A program made the translations under genes and the position numbers. A stretch of DNA of 64,000 nt, from assembly GCA_047495785.1 (NCBI GenBank), contig JBLDXI010000012.1:186001-250000 (forward strand). The letters run 5' to 3'. Below, piece by piece: positions 56,188 through 64,000 of this stretch. The stretch is from Lepidodermella squamata. Its lineage: Eukaryota; Gastrotricha. Under the pieces are notes generated by a model, which was not told the origin of the DNA, did no database searches, and saw only the letters and a list, made by a program, of their open reading frames with translations. How positions within the stretch are numbered: the stretch's first letter is position 1; each line of letters opens with the position of its first letter.

Positions 56188-58977
56188 TCAGTTGTCTTGG
56201 TTAGTATGAACGCCGTTTAGGTTTAACCCAGCTTCAACGGATGAAACCATAGCTTTCGGTTTCCTCAGGCTAAATCCACCCCCAGCGAATCGCTCAGTCC
56301 TAGGACGGCCGACTAGGCTAGGTAGCCGGCGGCCAACTCGTGTTTGAACGAAGAGGTGCCGATTCACGGCACTGCTACCCTGCCTTTCCTGCATCGCCGC
56401 TTGTCTAAGGATGCTGAAGCCATTTTGTGTAGCTGTGTTCTTCTTCTTCTCGACAAAGTACTTCTTTTTAGCATCGGCTAATTCTTGAGCGATACGATCC
56501 ACCTCGAACTTCGTTTCATTGTCTCGCCGTTCGAACATGTTCAACTCGCCAGCCATCGCTTGCATTTGACGATTTTGTTTACGCAGAACCACTTGATAGC
56601 TTGAAATTTTGTCAGCAACTTCGAAGCCGGGTTGCTTGGCTAGAATTCGCTTCAACTCCAGATATAGACGATCTTTCTCCTCGATTATGTTATTGGCCTT
56701 CGCGAGCATTTGGACCTTGCGTATCAAACGCTTTTGTAGATACTGAGTTTTCTTGATGAGTTCGAATGCAGACGGGTCATGGCCCTCAAGTTTCCGCCAC
56801 CGATGGATATTAAGAGGGCGGCTGAGTTCTTCCTCTAGAGCTTTTGACCTGGCCCGCTCGCGGAGAAGTTCTCGATGCACATGGTAGTACTCATTCTTCA
56901 GCTCTTCAGATTCACGAGCAACTATTTTAGATTTCGTCAAGTCTCGTCGGAGGCGCCGTATTTCGATCTTAAGGAGGCGGATATCCTCGATTCGGTCGTG
57001 GTAAGACATTTCGCCCTTCCTCATTACCGATTGCTGTATCTTGATCTTCTCGTAGAGCAGAGCCAACTCATCGTTTCTTCGGATAAGCTGCGATCCAAGA
57101 ATGTCGCGTTCAGATGTGATATTTTCGATTTCTTTCTTTAGTTTCACGCAAGTTGCTTCACAATCTCGGATGATTCTCAGCAGTTTATTGCTCTCCATTT
57201 GTTGGCGTTGAATGTAGGACTTTGACTCCATCATCTGTTCCTTGATTCTGATCAGCTCAGTGCTCAACATGTCGCGCTCAGATGTGACGTTCTGCTTCTC
57301 GAGTCGTTCTTTCACAGTAACAGCCTCTCGGTCAGCAATTTCCTCTCGCAGTTGGTCGATGGTGTGATTAGTTACCAGTAGTTTCCGCTTCATCTCAGTC
57401 ATTTCATCTTGACTTTCCATCAAGTTCTTCGAGTACAAGTTGCGATCGCTTCGAACAGCTTCGTACAGATTCATTTGCTGTTTCACTTTAGTTTCGAGCT
57501 CTGCAAGCTTCTTCTTCAGGTCGAAGATTTCGTTCTCACGAACTTTGACCTCTTCCATGTAGGTGAGCGTCTTTTGGGTCAAATCAGCAGCTTCGTTGAT
57601 GTAGCGATCACGGTCTTTTTCTAGCTGGTAAATGATCTGCCGCTGCTTTTGTGCCTCGGCTCGGTAGTTGGCGATCTCGGCATCCATATGCCTCATGGTC
57701 TGATCACCAGCTTTGGCGATCGTGGCTTGCCTGACAGCCTCATTCGATGCTTTTCGCAGGTTCGAATCAATCAAGTCCCTTTCTCGAGCAGCATTGGCGA
57801 TTTGCTTACGATCAGCCTCCATCTGCCGCTTCATATTGTCAATAGTCTTCTCCAGTGTGGATATCTGCGTGGCGTACATTTCCTTTTCTTCGTCAGCTTC
57901 TTTCTTCGCCTCTTCTAGCAGATGAACCTTGCGTTGGAATGTATCGCGCTGGCGATTTATTTTTACGATCTCCATTTTTGCTGCCGTGATGTTCTCTTCA
58001 ACAGTTTTGTAAGCAGTTTTCAATTCCGTGAGCTCTTCAGTTGCTTTTACCGCTCGACTAGCCGCTTTATCGTAGTCCTCCTGAGCCTTCGCCAACTGCT
58101 CCTGAGCTAATTCGGCCTCTTTTTGCGATCGATCGGCAATGATTTTCTGCTCTTTAAACAGATATTCTTGCTGTTGCCGTTCTGATTTCAGTTTTTCAAG
58201 TTGTACTGATAGCGTTTTGATTTCTTCGCCTTTCGCCTCGGCATCTTCTTTTGTTTTACGCAGTTCAGTCTCTAGCTTTTCTCGCCTCCTTATCTCTCGC
58301 TGAATTTCGGCTTGCTTCGCCTGCATTTCGTAGGTCACCTGCAGAATTTTCCCGTTTAGATCTTGTCTTTCGTCTTGAAATTGCCGGGTGTCTTCGACTA
58401 TAGCCGCCATCTTCGTCTTCAAATCTTCGACTTCATTCTTCTTCTCCTCAACAGTTGCCTCGAGCTCGCTTTTCATTTTCATCAGGTCCTTGTAGGAAAA
58501 TTTGCCGTTAGCCATTTCGAAGCCGCCGCTGACCTCCAAAATTTTTGTCAACTTGACGATTTCAGCTTTCAGCTCAGTGATTTTCTCGCGACTGTTCTCC
58601 TCCTTCCGCTTCATGTCGTCAATCATGTCCCACGCGCGTTTGTTCTCGCGCTGCAGCGACGTAATCGAACTCGCTTCATCGGCCAATGCAGCCACTCTCG
58701 ACGTGTTTTTGATCAGCTCGGCGTGTAGATCGCGGCATTTGTTCATCAGCCGCTTTTCGGCCTCTCGGCTCTTCTTCAGCGCCCGGTAGAGCCTTTCATA
58801 TTCGTGCTTTACGCGGTCAGACTTCTCAGTGCCAATAACTTCGGTAACAGCGACGTTGAACTCATGCACTAACTCTTCAAGCGTACTTTCGTCGACGCTG
58901 AGTTTGACATCGCCGATCGTGTCATCAATCCGCTCCTTACTCGACGACTTTCTAGACCGGTCCGAACTAGAAGACAT
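56188..58977 (-). CDS. CFAP58: Cilia- and flagella-associated protein 58
   Basis: 929 aa in one exon. The family (CFAP58/CCDC147, about 870 aa in vertebrates) is an all-coiled-coil axonemal protein needed for sperm flagellum and motile-cilium structure. Typical start: LEELVHEFNVAVTEVIGTEK, then KHEYERLYRALKKSREAEKR and LMNKCRDLHAELIKNTSRVA. Coiled coil runs from about residue 40 to 860, with HVHRELLRERARSKALEEEL and SRPLNIHRWRKLEGHDPSAF, a signature near the C-terminal third. The last about 60 residues are a non-coiled basic tail. No signal peptide. It is the only clear housekeeping gene here. Lack of introns may reflect intron loss or retrocopying. Poly(A) motif near 56086. Confidence 0.9.
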   Translation of the reverse strand: MSSSSDRSRKSSSKERIDDTIGDVKLSVDESTLEELVHEFNVAVTEVIGTEKSDRVKHEYERLYRALKKSREAEKRLMNKCRDLHAELIKNTSRVAALADEASSITSLQRENKRAWDMIDDMKRKEENSREKITELKAEIVKLTKILEVSGGFEMANGKFSYKDLMKMKSELEATVEEKKNEVEDLKTKMAAIVEDTRQFQDERQDLNGKILQVTYEMQAKQAEIQREIRRREKLETELRKTKEDAEAKGEEIKTLSVQLEKLKSERQQQEYLFKEQKIIADRSQKEAELAQEQLAKAQEDYDKAASRAVKATEELTELKTAYKTVEENITAAKMEIVKINRQRDTFQRKVHLLEEAKKEADEEKEMYATQISTLEKTIDNMKRQMEADRKQIANAARERDLIDSNLRKASNEAVRQATIAKAGDQTMRHMDAEIANYRAEAQKQRQIIYQLEKDRDRYINEAADLTQKTLTYMEEVKVRENEIFDLKKKLAELETKVKQQMNLYEAVRSDRNLYSKNLMESQDEMTEMKRKLLVTNHTIDQLREEIADREAVTVKERLEKQNVTSERDMLSTELIRIKEQMMESKSYIQRQQMESNKLLRIIRDCEATCVKLKKEIENITSERDILGSQLIRRNDELALLYEKIKIQQSVMRKGEMSYHDRIEDIRLLKIEIRRLRRDLTKSKIVARESEELKNEYYHVHRELLRERARSKALEEELSRPLNIHRWRKLEGHDPSAFELIKKTQYLQKRLIRKVQMLAKANNIIEEKDRLYLELKRILAKQPGFEVADKISSYQVVLRKQNRQMQAMAGELNMFERRDNETKFEVDRIAQELADAKKKYFVEKKKNTATQNGFSILRQAAMQERQGSSAVNRHLFVQTRVGRRLPSLVGRPRTERFAGGGFSLRKPKAMVSSVEAGLNLNGVHTNQDN

Positions 58978-60320
58978 GTTAAAATCCTAAAAATCACAAA
59001 TCTAAAGTTAACTGCGGTTGGACTGGTAGTAGCAATATAATATTAAGCTGGATTACGAGAGTTGTGTTGCTAGGTAGGTCTCTTTTCTCTCTGAGCTTAG
59101 TTCGCTTGTTGGCATCTTGTCTTGTTTTCCTTATCGATAGGCCTGTAGTTAGGCAACAGCCGTCTCATTGTTAGCCCGAACTATTGATAGTATATGCATT
59201 CACTCCATCGCGTTCAACTTACGGCGAACAATAGACTTGCTAATACCCGTTGTGTATTAGTAAAGTGATCAAACTCATCGTTTTATTAATATTTAATGCA
59301 AAATTACGTCGGACAAACATATAGGCAAGAGCCCTCTGCTAATTTTCTATTGATTCTCGGAATATTTCCAAATTATCGATTCAACATGATTGCCATTATC
59401 TTGAGCTAGTCAAGCAAAAAGCGGATCAATAATAATTTTTTATCAGTGTTTTCCTTTCGCTCATAACAACTGAACCGGATTCAGGAGAACAATCATGGAT
59501 TTAAGCGGTTCAATTAGCAAGGATTTATATGTCTCGAATTCACACATTTCGTTGCAGAAGATGCGCCGCGGGCCATAGATTACAGGCCGCAAGAATGTTC
59601 AGCTTTCATTTGACCAGGTAAATTTATTAGATCGAAGATAGGTCAACAGACCGATACCTGATCACATTTTCACGCCCCGTGTCTGTTTCTCAACGTAAAT
59701 TGACGTTTGGCATTTGGACCTGGAGAATTAAGTTAGCCTTCCCACACCGAAAATCTAAAAAAAGCAGTCCTTGATATTGAGCTACCCACGCCCCATTATT
59801 TTTTGCGATATATATTGCCTTAATTGAATTTGACCGCATATTTCAGCAAAAATTGTACTATGCTGCAAATTTAGATCTTTATTCGATAGAATGTTGACCT
59901 CAGCATTTGCGCCCACTCAGCTCTTCACGGGGGGCGAGATCGCCTTCGTGTATTTGACTCAAATTACAAGTGACCCATTTCGCCTTGACATTAACGACAG
60001 TTATGACGAAAACAGTGCTATTCTAGCATCATGCATCATACGTACCTTACTTCCTTCCATTATCGTGGGTAACACGAGACCTTGGTTTGCAAACTGCACC
60101 GCCTCTGCTTGCAGACTAAAAGATTTTCAACAGACTCTACTGATTTGATGATTCTTTCTGTCAGTCTGTTGGTTTAGGGTCAGATTATTCATATTATCAG
60201 AGACCAGACGGCAAGTTTATGAAGATATGCCATTTATTGACCACTTGATCCCCTAATTATCTGGAACCGTCCGATTTAAGGATATCCATTTCATTTCTTA
60301 TTTTGCCACCTCAATTAGAA
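58978..60320. other. 1.3-kb gene-free stretch upstream of CFAP58
   Basis: Should hold the CFAP58 promoter. A plus ORF 59891-60148 follows a TATATATTG motif near 59809 but has no signal peptide or homologue and is not called. Confidence 0.5.
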
Positions 60321-60530
60321 ATGAATTTTTCGCTTATTTACTTATGCAGCGCCATCGTGGCACTGGCGTTGGTCGTATTCTCGGCGCAAGCTGCGGAAGA
60401 TGCAGCTGCTGGTCCTTTCTTTTACAAAAGCCGCAATAAGATCATGTACCGAGTTCCGGCTAACGAGAAGCTATACAGATCGATGGCCAGACAGACACCG
60501 AAACGAATGCGGCTGTCGATCAAAAATTAA
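60321..60530 (+). CDS. Secreted basic peptide, FFYKSR type
   Basis: 69 aa from ATG 60321. Signal MNFSLIYLCSAIVALALVVF, cut near SAQA. Mature AEDAAAGPFFYKSRNKIMYR, then VPANEKLYRSMARQTPKRMR and end LSIKN. PFFYKSRNKI aligns with PFYYNSRKTI at 61354, so the two are probably paralogues about 0.8 kb apart. Cationic, cysteine-free after the signal. A near-canonical AATAAG follows the stop. Confidence 0.75.
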   Translation: MNFSLIYLCSAIVALALVVFSAQAAEDAAAGPFFYKSRNKIMYRVPANEKLYRSMARQTPKRMRLSIKN

Positions 60531-60601
60531 AGAGACAATAAGAAAATTCGCACGTTAATTCGATAATATTATTCATTAATTTTTATTAATTCGAAATAAT
60601 T

Positions 60602-60826
60602 TTACCCTTGGTGACTGTTATGAGTCATTTCGCCCCCTACGTCATCGAAATAAAAGATCTTTACAGTGACATCTATTGGAGATCTGAGAATGACATCATG
60701 TGTGGGCGTGCTTTTAGTAGTTGATGAGGCATCTTTTGTTTCGCACTTTTTCAAAAAACGCGAATGAGTGCAACGAAAATTTGAGAATTTCAATATACTT
60801 AACAGCAGAAAAAAGATAAAACACAT
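60602..60826 (-). CDS. Small secreted protein, minus strand
   Basis: 74 aa. Signal MCFIFFLLLSILKFSNF, then RCTHSRFLKKCETKDASSTT, with two cysteines nine residues apart. After this come THDVILRSPIDVTVKIFYFD and end DVGGEMTHNSHQG. The IDVTVKIFYF string is strongly beta-prone. AATAAA on the minus strand lies about 20 nt past the stop. Converges with 60321. Its secretion signal is adequate but the gene has no relative here, so confidence is moderate. Confidence 0.55.
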   Translation of the reverse strand: MCFIFFLLLSILKFSNFRCTHSRFLKKCETKDASSTTKSTPTHDVILRSPIDVTVKIFYFDDVGGEMTHNSHQG

Positions 60827-60943
60827 GTATAATTAAGTGAAATTAACTTGAATGAGGAGGATGTTTGAATATTATTATTTGTCAGAGTGGGTCATTTCGC
60901 CATCTTCTACTCCGGTATTTTCATACTGACACTGGAAATTAAC

Positions 60944-61177
60944 ATGAATAAATCGGCTGTTTTTATCCTCATTGCTGTCATTGCCATTGCAGAGGCACTT
61001 CCGATGTCGAACCCGAGAAGTGGTGGCAAAGTTTTCAGCGTGATTTCGCCACCGTCCGTGCTGCGCCGCTTTTTGCTGCCAGGATCGGCTCCGAAAGTGT
61101 TTTCTGCACGATGGAAAAATCCGAAAACAAAGCGCAAAGCTCCCCAGGCGATAAACCTCGATTCAGACTTGTTCTAG
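60944..61177 (+). CDS. Small secreted basic peptide
   Basis: 77 aa from ATG 60944 (the longer frame to 60887 precedes the signal). Signal MNKSAVFILIAVIAIAEA. Mature LPMSNPRSGGKVFSVISPPS, then VLRRFLLPGSAPKVFSARWK and NPKTKRKAPQ, with a short acidic end (NLDSDLF). The word KVFS occurs twice. RR and KRK are possible cuts. Cysteine-free. Confidence 0.7.
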   Translation: MNKSAVFILIAVIAIAEALPMSNPRSGGKVFSVISPPSVLRRFLLPGSAPKVFSARWKNPKTKRKAPQAINLDSDLF

Positions 61178-61353
61178 AGCATCAGTTAATTGATATTTGC
61201 CATTGTATTTTATTCAGGAAATACTTCATATTGATGTTACTATGTAGCGCAAATTTGGAAAAATGTGAGAAATTACAAGTTGTAAACAATCCATTCATTG
61301 GAGTTTTCTTTCATTTCTCCGCTGAGATATTTTTCGAAAATAAATCAAGAAAT

Positions 61354-61557
61354 ATGTTTGGCTGGAAGTTTTTAGCCATTTACGTGGCTGCATTTCTCGT
61401 GACGGTGATGGGGTCTAACAAGCCGTTTTACTACAACAGCCGAAAGACTATCATTCAACCGGCGAGTTTCCAAAAGTTGGCACCGTCGGTCGAGGACAAA
61501 GCCTGGCGTGTTTTGGATGCAAACCGCAAACTTGCTAAATATCAATCGAGATCTTAA
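61354..61557 (+). CDS. Secreted basic peptide, FYYNSR type
   Basis: 67 aa from ATG 61354, chosen because signal MFGWKFLAIYVAAFLVTVMG starts here. The frame is open back to 61111 across the previous gene's end. Mature SNKPFYYNSRKTIIQPASFQ, then KLAPSVEDKAWRVLDANRKL and AKYQSRS. Paralogous to 60321 by its PF[FY]Y[KN]SR start. Three AATAAA motifs (61720-61755) follow. Cysteine-free. Confidence 0.75.
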   Translation: MFGWKFLAIYVAAFLVTVMGSNKPFYYNSRKTIIQPASFQKLAPSVEDKAWRVLDANRKLAKYQSRS

Positions 61558-62165
61558 CGCGCACTTTACCTGTCGTAGGGCAAAAAACCAATTCACTAGA
61601 GACTATACAACACCCCCGCATTGCCGGTGAACTGGCCTACTTCAAACCGAACTGTCAAGCCCCTTGTTTTCATAGAGTGGAATAATTATTATTGTTTTGA
61701 ATCATTCGGGAGAAATACTTAATAAAAATCGATTGTCAATAAAAGTACAATAAAGTTTATATCCTTCAGTTGACTTCTCAAGTGGTTAAGTTCCGAAAAT
61801 TGACCATTAATCTATAATGTTCCGGCCCCTCTGTATTTTTTTTACGAGCGGAAAGCATGTTTTCTACCGTATAAGGATTATACAAGTGAGCAAAACAAGG
61901 CTATTTTTTTGTTTCCGGCCATGATGGTCCAAACGACGCAAATGCCTGATTCATTGCGACATCTATTTTTCGCCAGGACTTTTAATTGTATTTCCTGTTA
62001 TTTTTGCCCGTTTTTAGCCTTTACAGTCGATAATTAGCAGAGAATGCAAGGTTGCGACGTACTGACCCATGTCTTTTTTTTAAAGAATTCTCATGCATAT
62101 TCGATTTTTGATTTTGTCACAGAAGTGAAACATTGTTTTTTCAACATTTTAGATACTTTTTCTAA
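61558..62165. other. Intergenic spacer
   Basis: Contains the three poly(A) motifs of the preceding gene and AT-rich DNA. No gene is seen. Confidence 0.5.
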
Positions 62166-62531
62166 ATGAGGACTTTCGCAATATTCGCCGCGATTTTAGC
62201 GACGATCATCGGGTCTCTCGAGGCTAACCGATTTTCCAGCGCTAAATCTTCGGCCTACGGCGAGAATCGTCAAATCGCAGACTTGATATACGTTCCGTAT
62301 CAGTCGAAATCAGCTATCAGCTACGCTGTTAATCCGAAACAAACTGTCCTAGTCAGCGTTGATACCCGCAACAAGCCAAAAGAGGAGCTGCTCGTCAATC
62401 CAAAACTGCTATTCACCGCTGATCTGAAAACTGGCGTGAAGTCTGCGATAAACGATGACCGTCGAAAACGGCTATTGCGGTCGGCTTGGTTCGGGAATAA
62501 CAATAACGCCCCCGTAGTATTTGTACCTTAG
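62166..62531 (+). CDS. Small secreted protein with beta-prone strings
   Basis: 121 aa. Signal MRTFAIFAAILATIIGSLEA. Mature NRFSSAKSSAYGENRQIADL, then IYVPYQSKSAISYAVNPKQT, VLVSVDTRNKPKEELLVNPK and, after DDRRKR, LLRSAWFGNNNNAPVVFVP. VSVDTRNK parallels MTVDTVNR at 48766. A single strong RRKR (furin-type) site would release the 19-residue C-terminal peptide. Cysteine-free. No AATAAA was seen after the stop. Confidence 0.75.
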   Translation: MRTFAIFAAILATIIGSLEANRFSSAKSSAYGENRQIADLIYVPYQSKSAISYAVNPKQTVLVSVDTRNKPKEELLVNPKLLFTADLKTGVKSAINDDRRKRLLRSAWFGNNNNAPVVFVP

Positions 62532-62792
62532 ACGGAAATTAATGATGCGTGAATTCTTGAAAAAATCGATTGATTTTATTAGGCTAGTTTACACCGCATA
62601 GATTGATACTGATGAAAATAACCGTGATTGGTGCAGAATTTGGTACAGAAGGACAAGTAAACAGGAATCATTAAATCAACTTTCTTTGATGTGAAAACAC
62701 GGTCACGAAATTGAAAGCATCCGGTCAATTAAGCTGGTTGCCGCTGAAATGTAGGTTTCCGCATTCGCTTTAACATCGCTAATTCTGCAAAC

Positions 62793-63095
62793 ATGAATTC
62801 TTTTTCAAATAAATCCATCTTTGTCTTCACTTTGCTTATGATAGCTTTTTTCAATTGTGAGACAAATGCATTCGGCAGCTCTCTTATAAGCCACAGCCAT
62901 GACAGTCGTCAATCAAAGTCTGCGCCTGATCCTCGGCTTAGGGGCCTACAGAGGCCGAAACGTTACCTTGTAAGAGATGGCGACTTTATTCTAGGCTCGC
63001 TGATTTCAAATCGACCGAAGCGTTTGTTAAAACTGGACACAGACGGCGCAGCTCCAGTTTGGCAATACGAGTACGAGCTCGATCACGATCACTAA
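62793..63095 (+). CDS. Secreted precursor with two PKR sites
   Basis: 100 aa. Signal MNSFSNKSIFVFTLLMIAFF, cut near CETNA. Body FGSSLISHSHDSRQSKSAPD, then LRGLQRPKR, YLVRDGDFILGSLISNRPKR, and LLKLDTDGAAPVWQYEYELD ending HDH. RPKR occurs twice and frames a 19-residue peptide with beta-prone FILGSLI. This clean two-site layout suits release of one defined peptide. AATAAA at 63171-63176. Converges with 63211. Confidence 0.75.
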   Translation: MNSFSNKSIFVFTLLMIAFFNCETNAFGSSLISHSHDSRQSKSAPDPRLRGLQRPKRYLVRDGDFILGSLISNRPKRLLKLDTDGAAPVWQYEYELDHDH

Positions 63096-63210
63096 AATCA
63101 TAGATTTCCAATTTGACTCACTATTATAGAGCATCAGCTTAAATGTTCTGTGATCATAGGTTTATTAGTGAATAAAATTAACTCGAAAAATCTAGCATCC
63201 TATTTGCAAT

Positions 63211-63522
63211 TTATCCTAGAACAGAGCGCAGTAAATTTTCTTCAGGATCATTCCATTTGCTGAGAGATGAAAGCTGATAACTAAGGTCGCCCAGTGAATT
63301 CGATTTTGCGCTGCTGTAAGCGCTGAGAGTGTTGCCGAGTTGATTGTACAACAGCGAATCTTCATCGATAGCATCGTCAGAATCGTTCCAATAGGGAAGC
63401 GGCTCGTAAAGCCAGTAAGGATCTTGACGGCGATTGGATGAAGACGCCAGCGGTTTTGCACTGAGAGTCGATATTGATAGGACCAGAAGCAAGAATGCTA
63501 AACATGTTTTCACCGCGAGCAT
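63211..63522 (-). CDS. Small secreted acidic/aromatic protein
   Basis: 103 aa. Signal MLAVKTCLAFLLLVLSISTL, cut near SAK. Mature PLASSSNRRQDPYWLYEPLP, then YWNDSDDAIDEDSLLYNQLG, Ser/Leu-rich NTLSAYSSAKSNSLGDLS and end DPEENLLRSVLG. RRQ near the start could give a pyroglutamate-capped chain. Rich in Tyr, Trp and Ser. No cysteine after the signal. Minus poly(A) motif at 63161-63166, overlapping the convergent gene's 3' UTR. Confidence 0.75.
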   Translation of the reverse strand: MLAVKTCLAFLLLVLSISTLSAKPLASSSNRRQDPYWLYEPLPYWNDSDDAIDEDSLLYNQLGNTLSAYSSAKSNSLGDLSYQLSSLSKWNDPEENLLRSVLG

Positions 63523-64000
63523 GTTTTGCTGAAAGAATCCTTTATTCGTGTTGTAGTGTCCCAGCTCTTCCAGTAGTCAGGATGAATATGTGCCGGCACG
63601 TGATTTTATCGTGACACGTCATGTATCAATTTCCTCCCACTGGAACGTGTTTAAACTGTTTTTGTGCGAAGCCACTTTAAGCTGATAATTTCCTCTTGAG
63701 CTAAAAAAACAGCACGGATTGCCTACTCAATATTTCTACGCTTCGTTTTATTCAATAATGTGTGGTCGTAAAATTGAAATTTTCGATCGATGAAATTAGC
63801 CGTTTTCATTCTAAAAATACAACTCATCTGCAGAGGATTACACTTATATCGACCGGCTTCCAGGGATAGCATGCGCTTTCAAGCTACAGGGGATTGATGA
63901 TTGATAACAAAATGAAGAGGCAGATATCCCATTTGAATCTGAGCTCAAGGTATTAAGAATTGGTAGCCGCCCTTTTTAATGGAAATCGCCTTTTATAGCG
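63523..64000. other. Window-end spacer
   Basis: AT-rich upstream region of the 63211 gene. No further gene start is seen. Confidence 0.5.

Noticed and set aside
59891-60148. 85-codon plus ORF behind a TATATATT motif
   Set aside because: No signal peptide or recognisable domain.

Overview
The window looks like nuclear DNA of a compact animal genome. Four introns can be reconstructed, all short (51 to 63 nt, GT..AG, T-rich acceptor). Genes carry TATA boxes about 33 to 75 nt before the ATG and AATAAA signals shortly after the stop. One gene encodes CFAP58, a protein of motile cilia and flagella, so the lineage has kept an axoneme. A short CCCTAA (TTAGGG-type) tract fits many animal groups. An appendicularian-like or tardigrade-like genome would fit the compactness, but the sequence alone does not settle the taxon.

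The dominant content is about 70 small, mostly intronless genes packed roughly one per 0.85 kb. Each typically starts with a cleavable signal peptide, lacks a transmembrane segment after it, has almost no cysteine in the mature part, and is 53 to 213 aa long. Many contain Lys-Arg or Arg-Arg sites followed by a tail of 15 to 80 residues, as in prohormone-like or convertase-processed precursors. A few have Gly before the basic pair (amidation type), the clearest being an RFamide-like peptide at 41874. Tail sequences are very diverse. Sub-families can be recognised by short motifs: HYDSFY peptides (36503, 40426, 44043), VPAA (12052, 12603, 13570), EARY (17793, 18975, 19583, 27399, 31108), DFxxxEDxxN (20422, 21438), RFAxxKxGxF (52880, 54177, perhaps 53558), RFV[DN]G (27964, 29666), HxPxLMxxxT (6644, 7373). 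The locus therefore reads as an old tandem array of secreted-peptide genes that has diverged strongly.

Layout: 1 to 4.4 kb is repeat-rich, with a decayed CUB-like gene, a 1.78 kb unit bounded by 27-bp inverted repeats, and one hidden 3' exon. From 4.5 to 10.1 kb there are scattered peptide genes and a palindromic repeat. From 12 to 38.4 kb nearly all genes lie on the minus strand, including two genes whose second exon lacks an ATG. At 38.9 kb is a bacterial-type DUF1566 (Lcl_C) gene that has animal promoter and poly(A) signals, probably horizontally acquired. From 40 to 47.3 kb peptide genes alternate strands. From 47.6 to 56.1 kb thirteen peptide genes run head to tail on the plus strand. 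CFAP58 occupies 56.2 to 59.0 kb (minus), and 60.3 to 63.5 kb holds seven more small genes.

Intervals of 300 to 550 bp not listed separately (for example 16542-16999, 17234-17792, 19248-19582, 19946-20421, 21681-22138, 25775-26207, 26948-27398, 27651-27963, 36114-36502, 38386-38891, 40038-40425, 43727-44042, 44295-44724, 47280-47608, 47903-48247) hold only promoters, poly(A) signals and AT-rich spacer as far as I can see. No rRNA, tRNA, CRISPR array or intact transposase was recognised.
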